DNA of 40,537 bases from Paracoccus sp. (in: a-proteobacteria) (GTDB lineage: Bacteria; Pseudomonadota; Alphaproteobacteria; Rhodobacterales; Rhodobacteraceae): positions 1 through 40,537 of the forward strand of contig NZ_JAUNPC010000020.1 in NCBI RefSeq assembly GCF_030536915.1, in the 5' to 3' direction. A program made the position numbers and the translations under genes. How positions within the stretch are numbered: position 1 is the stretch's first letter; the number at the start of each line of letters is the position of its first letter. The notes beneath the pieces are model-generated. The model was not told the DNA's origin. It ran no database searches and saw only the letters and a list, made by a program, of their open reading frames with translations. Positions 37,640 to 40,537 of the stretch are shown one piece after another.

Positions 37640-38644
37640 TCAGCGTTGCGCCAAAGCCTCGGCCACCTGCGGGGCGTAATAGGTCAGGATGCCGTCGCAG
37701 CCTGCGCGGCGAAAGGAAAGCAGGCTTTCCATCACCACGTCGCGCTTGAGCCAGCCCGCACGGATCGCGCCCTCCATCATCGCGTATTCGCCGCTGACCT
37801 GATAGGCATAGGTCGGCGCGCCGAACTGGTCCTTCACCTCGCGGCAGATGTCGAGATAGGGCATCCCCGGCTTGACCATGACCATGTCCGCGCCTTCGGC
37901 CAGGTCGCGGGCGACGCAGCGCAGGGCCTCGTCGCGGTTCGCAGGGTTGATCTGGTAGGTCTTCTTGTCGCCCACCAGCCGCCCCGAGGCCCCGACCGCA
38001 TCCCGGAACGGCCCATAGAAACCCGAGGCATATTTGGCGGCATAGGACAGGATCGCCACGTCCTTGTGGCCCGCGCTTTCCAGCGCCCGGCGCAGCGCAC
38101 CGATGCGCCCGTCCATCATGTCGGACGGCCCGAGGATGTCCGCCCCAGCCTCGGCCTGCGCCAGCGCCATGCGGACCAAGGCCTCGATCGTCTCGTCGTT
38201 CAGGATGACTCCGTTCCGCACAAAGCCGTCGTGCCCGTTGATGTTGTAGGGGTCCAGCGCGATGTCGGTCATCACCGCGAGGTCCGGCGCGACCTGTTTG
38301 ATCGCGCGGATGGCGCGGTTGCCGATGTTCTCGGGGTCCCACGCCCTTTCGCAGCCTTCCGTTTTCAGGTCGGGGTCCGAATGCGGGAAGATGCAGATCG
38401 CGGGGATGCCGAGTTCCATCGCCTTTTCCGCCGCGCGCTTGGCCCCGTCCAGCGTCAGCCGGTCCACGCCGGGCATCGAGGGGACTTCGCCCTCGCCGCC
38501 CGCAACCTCGGTCACGAAGATCGGCCAGATCAGGTTCTGGGCCGAGACCTGGCGTTCCGCCGTCAGCGCGCGCAGGGCAGGGGTGCGGCGCAGGCGGCGC
38601 AGGCGCGTGGCGGGAAAGGGCGCGATGATCGGGGTGGCGGGCAT
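37640..38644 (-). CDS. hemB: Delta-aminolevulinic acid dehydratase (porphobilinogen synthase)
   Basis: A 334-residue enzyme that joins two molecules of 5-aminolevulinate to porphobilinogen, the second step of haem, cobalamin and, in phototrophs, bacteriochlorophyll synthesis. Both Schiff-base lysines are in place: K204 in LSYAAKYASGFYGPF and K258 in VMVKPGMPYLD. YQINPANRDEA and YQVSGEYAMM are also typical. It has no cysteine cluster at the active-site metal position, which fits the Mg-type enzymes of alphaproteobacteria. The ATG at 38644 is preceded by AAGGAG, and MPATPIIAPFPATRLRRLRR is the usual start. A stand-alone gene. Confidence 0.96.
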   Translation of the reverse strand: MPATPIIAPFPATRLRRLRRTPALRALTAERQVSAQNLIWPIFVTEVAGGEGEVPSMPGVDRLTLDGAKRAAEKAMELGIPAICIFPHSDPDLKTEGCERAWDPENIGNRAIRAIKQVAPDLAVMTDIALDPYNINGHDGFVRNGVILNDETIEALVRMALAQAEAGADILGPSDMMDGRIGALRRALESAGHKDVAILSYAAKYASGFYGPFRDAVGASGRLVGDKKTYQINPANRDEALRCVARDLAEGADMVMVKPGMPYLDICREVKDQFGAPTYAYQVSGEYAMMEGAIRAGWLKRDVVMESLLSFRRAGCDGILTYYAPQVAEALAQR

Positions 38645-38711
38645 GGGGCGGCTCCTTGCAGGATAGTGGCCTGCTTGCCACGACCCCGCGGCCCCATGCA
38701 ACCGGCCCCGC

Positions 38712-38740
38712 TTGCCGCCGGACGGCCGGCATGGCTAGGG
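38712..38740 (+). promoter_or_regulatory. Putative promoter of the small membrane protein gene
   Basis: TTGCCG (38712-38717), 17-base spacer, CTAGGG (38735-38740); the -10 CTAGGG resembles the TAGGGT seen before glnE. Confidence 0.4.
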
Positions 38741-38769
38741 TGATCGCCGGTTCGCAGGTGGAGACAGCG

Positions 38770-39336
38770 ATGGGAGGGACGGCAGGGCTGATCGAGGCGC
38801 TGGATACGCGATCCTTTTCGTCGCTGTGGTACTGGCTGATGCTGACCGCCACCTGGACCTGGGTCAGCCGCGGCGCCCTTGGCATCCCGCCCGAACTGGT
38901 CCGCAGCCTGCAGAAGCGCGGGGGCGCGAGCGATGAAGCCGCCGCGCTGAGGCTGCTGGACTGGGTGTCGCTGGTGGTGCCCCGCTGGCAGTTGATGCGG
39001 GACGATGGCGTGGTGCTGCTGGGCGTGGCGTCCTTTGTGCTGTCGATGCTGGCGGGGCTGGGCTTCCTTTACGGGCTGGAACTGGCGCAGGCGCTGCTGC
39101 TGCTGGTCGGCCCCTTGATGCTGCTGGGCTGGATGCGGCTGCGGCTCGCCGCCCGGCTGCGGGCGACCCTGGCCGAGGCCGAGGACGGGCGGGTGCCGGT
39201 CGGTGAAGCCGCCTCGCAGATTGCCGCGCGGATCACGGCGCATATGCGGGCGACGCTGGCCCTGTCGGCGGCGGCAGTCGCGGTGGCGGCGGTCTGGGGG
39301 ACGATCTGGCTTGCGCGGCATCCGAACGGGTTGTGA
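38770..39336 (+). CDS. Rhodobacterales membrane protein ('component of SufBCD complex' family)
   Basis: A 188-residue membrane protein with four likely spans (about 17-37, 85-108, 110-128 and 158-178). RSFSSLWYWLMLTATWTWVS, LGIPPELVRSLQKRGG and FLYGLELAQALLLLVGPLMLL are wording I associate with a Rhodobacterales family labelled 'component of SufBCD complex'. No cofactor or Suf-like motif is visible, so that label looks inherited and is unsupported here. The ATG at 38770 has GGAG 7 bases upstream; an ATG at 38731 is possible but lies inside the -10 region. It lies between hemB, on the other strand, and mfd, and is likely its own unit. Confidence 0.7.
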   Translation: MGGTAGLIEALDTRSFSSLWYWLMLTATWTWVSRGALGIPPELVRSLQKRGGASDEAAALRLLDWVSLVVPRWQLMRDDGVVLLGVASFVLSMLAGLGFLYGLELAQALLLLVGPLMLLGWMRLRLAARLRATLAEAEDGRVPVGEAASQIAARITAHMRATLALSAAAVAVAAVWGTIWLARHPNGL

Positions 39337-39355
39337 CGGCGTTGGGCAGGGCCGC

Positions 39356-39383
39356 TTGACATCACGCCCCCGCGCTTTACCTC
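39356..39383 (+). promoter_or_regulatory. Putative mfd promoter giving a near-leaderless transcript
   Basis: TTGACA (39356-39361), a 16-base spacer and TACCTC (39378-39383); the start would fall at about 39390, next to the ATG at 39391, which has no Shine-Dalgarno sequence. Confidence 0.4.
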
Positions 39384-39390
39384 AGCCTTC

Positions 39391-40537
39391 ATGCCTGAAA
39401 CCCTGATCCTTTCCGGCGCGCCCGAAGGCTTTGACGCCGCGCTGATCGCGCGCGAGGCCGAGCGCGGCGCGCCCGTCATCCACATCGCCCGCGACGACCG
39501 CCGGATGGCGGCGACGCGCGCGGCGCTGGCCTTCTTCGCCCCGCAACTGGCGGTGCTGGAACTGCCCGCCTGGGACACCACGCCCTATGACCGCGTGTCC
39601 CCTTCGGGCGAGATCATGGCGCAGCGGCTGCAGGTGCTGGCGACGCTGGCGAGCGGGGCGATCAAGCCGCCTTTCGTGCTGCTGACGACGGTAAACGGCG
39701 CCGTCCAGCGCCTGCCCGCGGCGGAAACCGTCCGCGCGGCATCCTTCATGGCCAAGGTCGGCGAGCGGCTGGACGAGGCGCAGTTGCGCGGCTTCCTGGC
39801 GCGCATGGGCTTTTCCCAGTCCCCGACCGTGACCGAGCCGGGCGATTATGCCATCCGGGGCGGGATCATCGACATCTATCCTCCGGGGCCGGGCGGGCCT
39901 GTGCGGCTGGACTTGTTCGGGGACGTGCTGGACGGCATCCGCCGCTTCGATCCCGACACGCAGCGCAGCCTCGGCGCGCTGGACCGGGTCGAGATCGCGC
40001 CCATGTCCGAGGTGATCCTGGACGACGACGCCATCGCCCGCTTCCGCCAGAACTACCGCGCGGCCTATGGCGGCGGTGCGAACGACCCGCTGTATGAAGC
40101 GGTCAGCGCGGGCCAGAAGGTCGCGGGGATGGAACACTGGCTGCCGTGGTTCCATGAACGGCTGGACAGCCTGTTCGACTACCTGCCCGGCGCGTCCGTG
40201 GTGCTGGACGACCATATCGAGCAGCACCGCGCCGCCCGCTGGGACACCATCTCCGAACAGTTCGACGCCCGCCGCGAGGCGATGGGCAAGCGCGGCGCCG
40301 ACAGCGTCTATCGCCCGGTCGAGCCGACCGCGATGTTCGCGTACGAGGGGGAATGGCGCCGCTGGCTCTCCGCGCACCGTACTATTGCTCTGTCGGTGCT
40401 GGCGCGTCCTCCGGGACCGGGCATGCTGGACGCGGGCGGCCGCGTCGGCCGCAACTTCGCGCCCGAGCGGCAGGCCGAGAAGACCGACCTGTTCGCCGCC
40501 CTCGCCACCCATGTCCGCGAGTTGCAGAAGACCCGCC
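39391..40537 (+). CDS. mfd: Transcription-repair coupling factor Mfd (N-terminal part)
   Basis: The first 382 codons of an ATP-dependent translocase that pushes stalled RNA polymerase off DNA lesions and recruits UvrA. The window ends inside the gene. The part present is the UvrB-homology region (domains 1a, 2 and 1b), visible as FFAPQLAVLELPAWDTTPYDRVSP, SGEIMAQRLQVLA, EPGDYAIRGGIIDIYPPG and DLFGDVLDGIRRFDPDTQRS. The UvrA-binding part falls here, while the RNA-polymerase-interacting and helicase domains are beyond the end. The ATG at 39391 starts a clear family N-terminus (MPETLILSGAPEGFD). No ribosome binding site precedes it, and a TTGACA promoter ends 7 bases before it, so a leaderless message is likely. 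Confidence 0.93.
   Translation, partial: MPETLILSGAPEGFDAALIAREAERGAPVIHIARDDRRMAATRAALAFFAPQLAVLELPAWDTTPYDRVSPSGEIMAQRLQVLATLASGAIKPPFVLLTTVNGAVQRLPAAETVRAASFMAKVGERLDEAQLRGFLARMGFSQSPTVTEPGDYAIRGGIIDIYPPGPGGPVRLDLFGDVLDGIRRFDPDTQRSLGALDRVEIAPMSEVILDDDAIARFRQNYRAAYGGGANDPLYEAVSAGQKVAGMEHWLPWFHERLDSLFDYLPGASVVLDDHIEQHRAARWDTISEQFDARREAMGKRGADSVYRPVEPTAMFAYEGEWRRWLSAHRTIALSVLARPPGPGMLDAGGRVGRNFAPERQAEKTDLFAALATHVRELQKTR

Overview
The window is about 40.5 kb of ordinary-looking, very GC-rich chromosome from an alphaproteobacterium. The gene content and protein style point to the Rhodobacteraceae, most likely Paracoccus or a close relative. Pointers are the short PurL (PurS/PurQ type), an NDUFA12-type complex I subunit, DUF2155 next to aat, a VtlR/LsrB-type LysR regulator, fused indolepyruvate:ferredoxin oxidoreductase, and a membrane protein of the family often labelled 'component of SufBCD complex' in this group. 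No phage, insertion sequence, CRISPR array, tRNA or rRNA was seen; the XerD-type recombinase is the housekeeping one. Genus and ortholog names are inferences from remembered families, since no search was run.

Layout. 1-1295: end of a gamma-carbonic-anhydrase gene followed by a soluble PhoR-type histidine kinase. 1303-1655: remnant of an exported SH3-domain protein. 1791-3974: purL. 4059-4135: a candidate small RNA. 4241-8690: the VtlR/LsrB-type regulator and, divergently, indolepyruvate oxidoreductase. 8781-11127: ilvB-ilvN on the minus strand. 11283-12101: bpt. 12413-15274: glnE. 15316-17382: a membrane glycosyltransferase with an N-terminal MshEN (c-di-GMP-type) domain. 17444-19172: carA and a divergent yqeY-like gene. 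19272-21207: cmk and a flavin oxidoreductase. 21355-22751: NDUFA12-like, mlaD and DUF2155 genes, convergent with aat (22661-23368). 23487-27751: a VOC protein, accC-accB, an LpxL-like acyltransferase and a DMT exporter. 27864-29885: tkt. 30233-33046: xerD with two overlapping envelope-protein genes of unknown role. 33218-34878: aroK-aroB. 34946-36261: ssb and a lytic transglycosylase. 36313-37542: a glycosyltransferase. 37640-38644: hemB. 38770-39336: a small membrane protein. 39391 to the end: mfd (partial).

How the genes work together. Most are central metabolism: purines, pyrimidines/arginine, branched-chain amino acids, aromatics, haem, pentose phosphate, nitrogen control. A second theme is the envelope and lipids: accBC, LpxL-like acyltransferase, MlaD, two glycosyltransferases and a lytic transglycosylase. 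Bpt and Aat are the two bacterial N-degron transferases. Coupled overlaps (mlaD/DUF2155, DMT/acyltransferase, aroK/aroB, the three xerD-operon genes) show tight operons.

The most interesting non-genic signal is a compact candidate sRNA beside the VtlR/LsrB-type regulator. It has a promoter-like element, a hairpin displaying an anti-Shine-Dalgarno CUCCCU loop, and an intrinsic terminator. Other signals are a repeated element just after the stop codons of three minus-strand genes, a perfect 18-bp palindrome, mutually exclusive hairpins at an acyltransferase/accB junction, and two probably leaderless genes (glnE, mfd).
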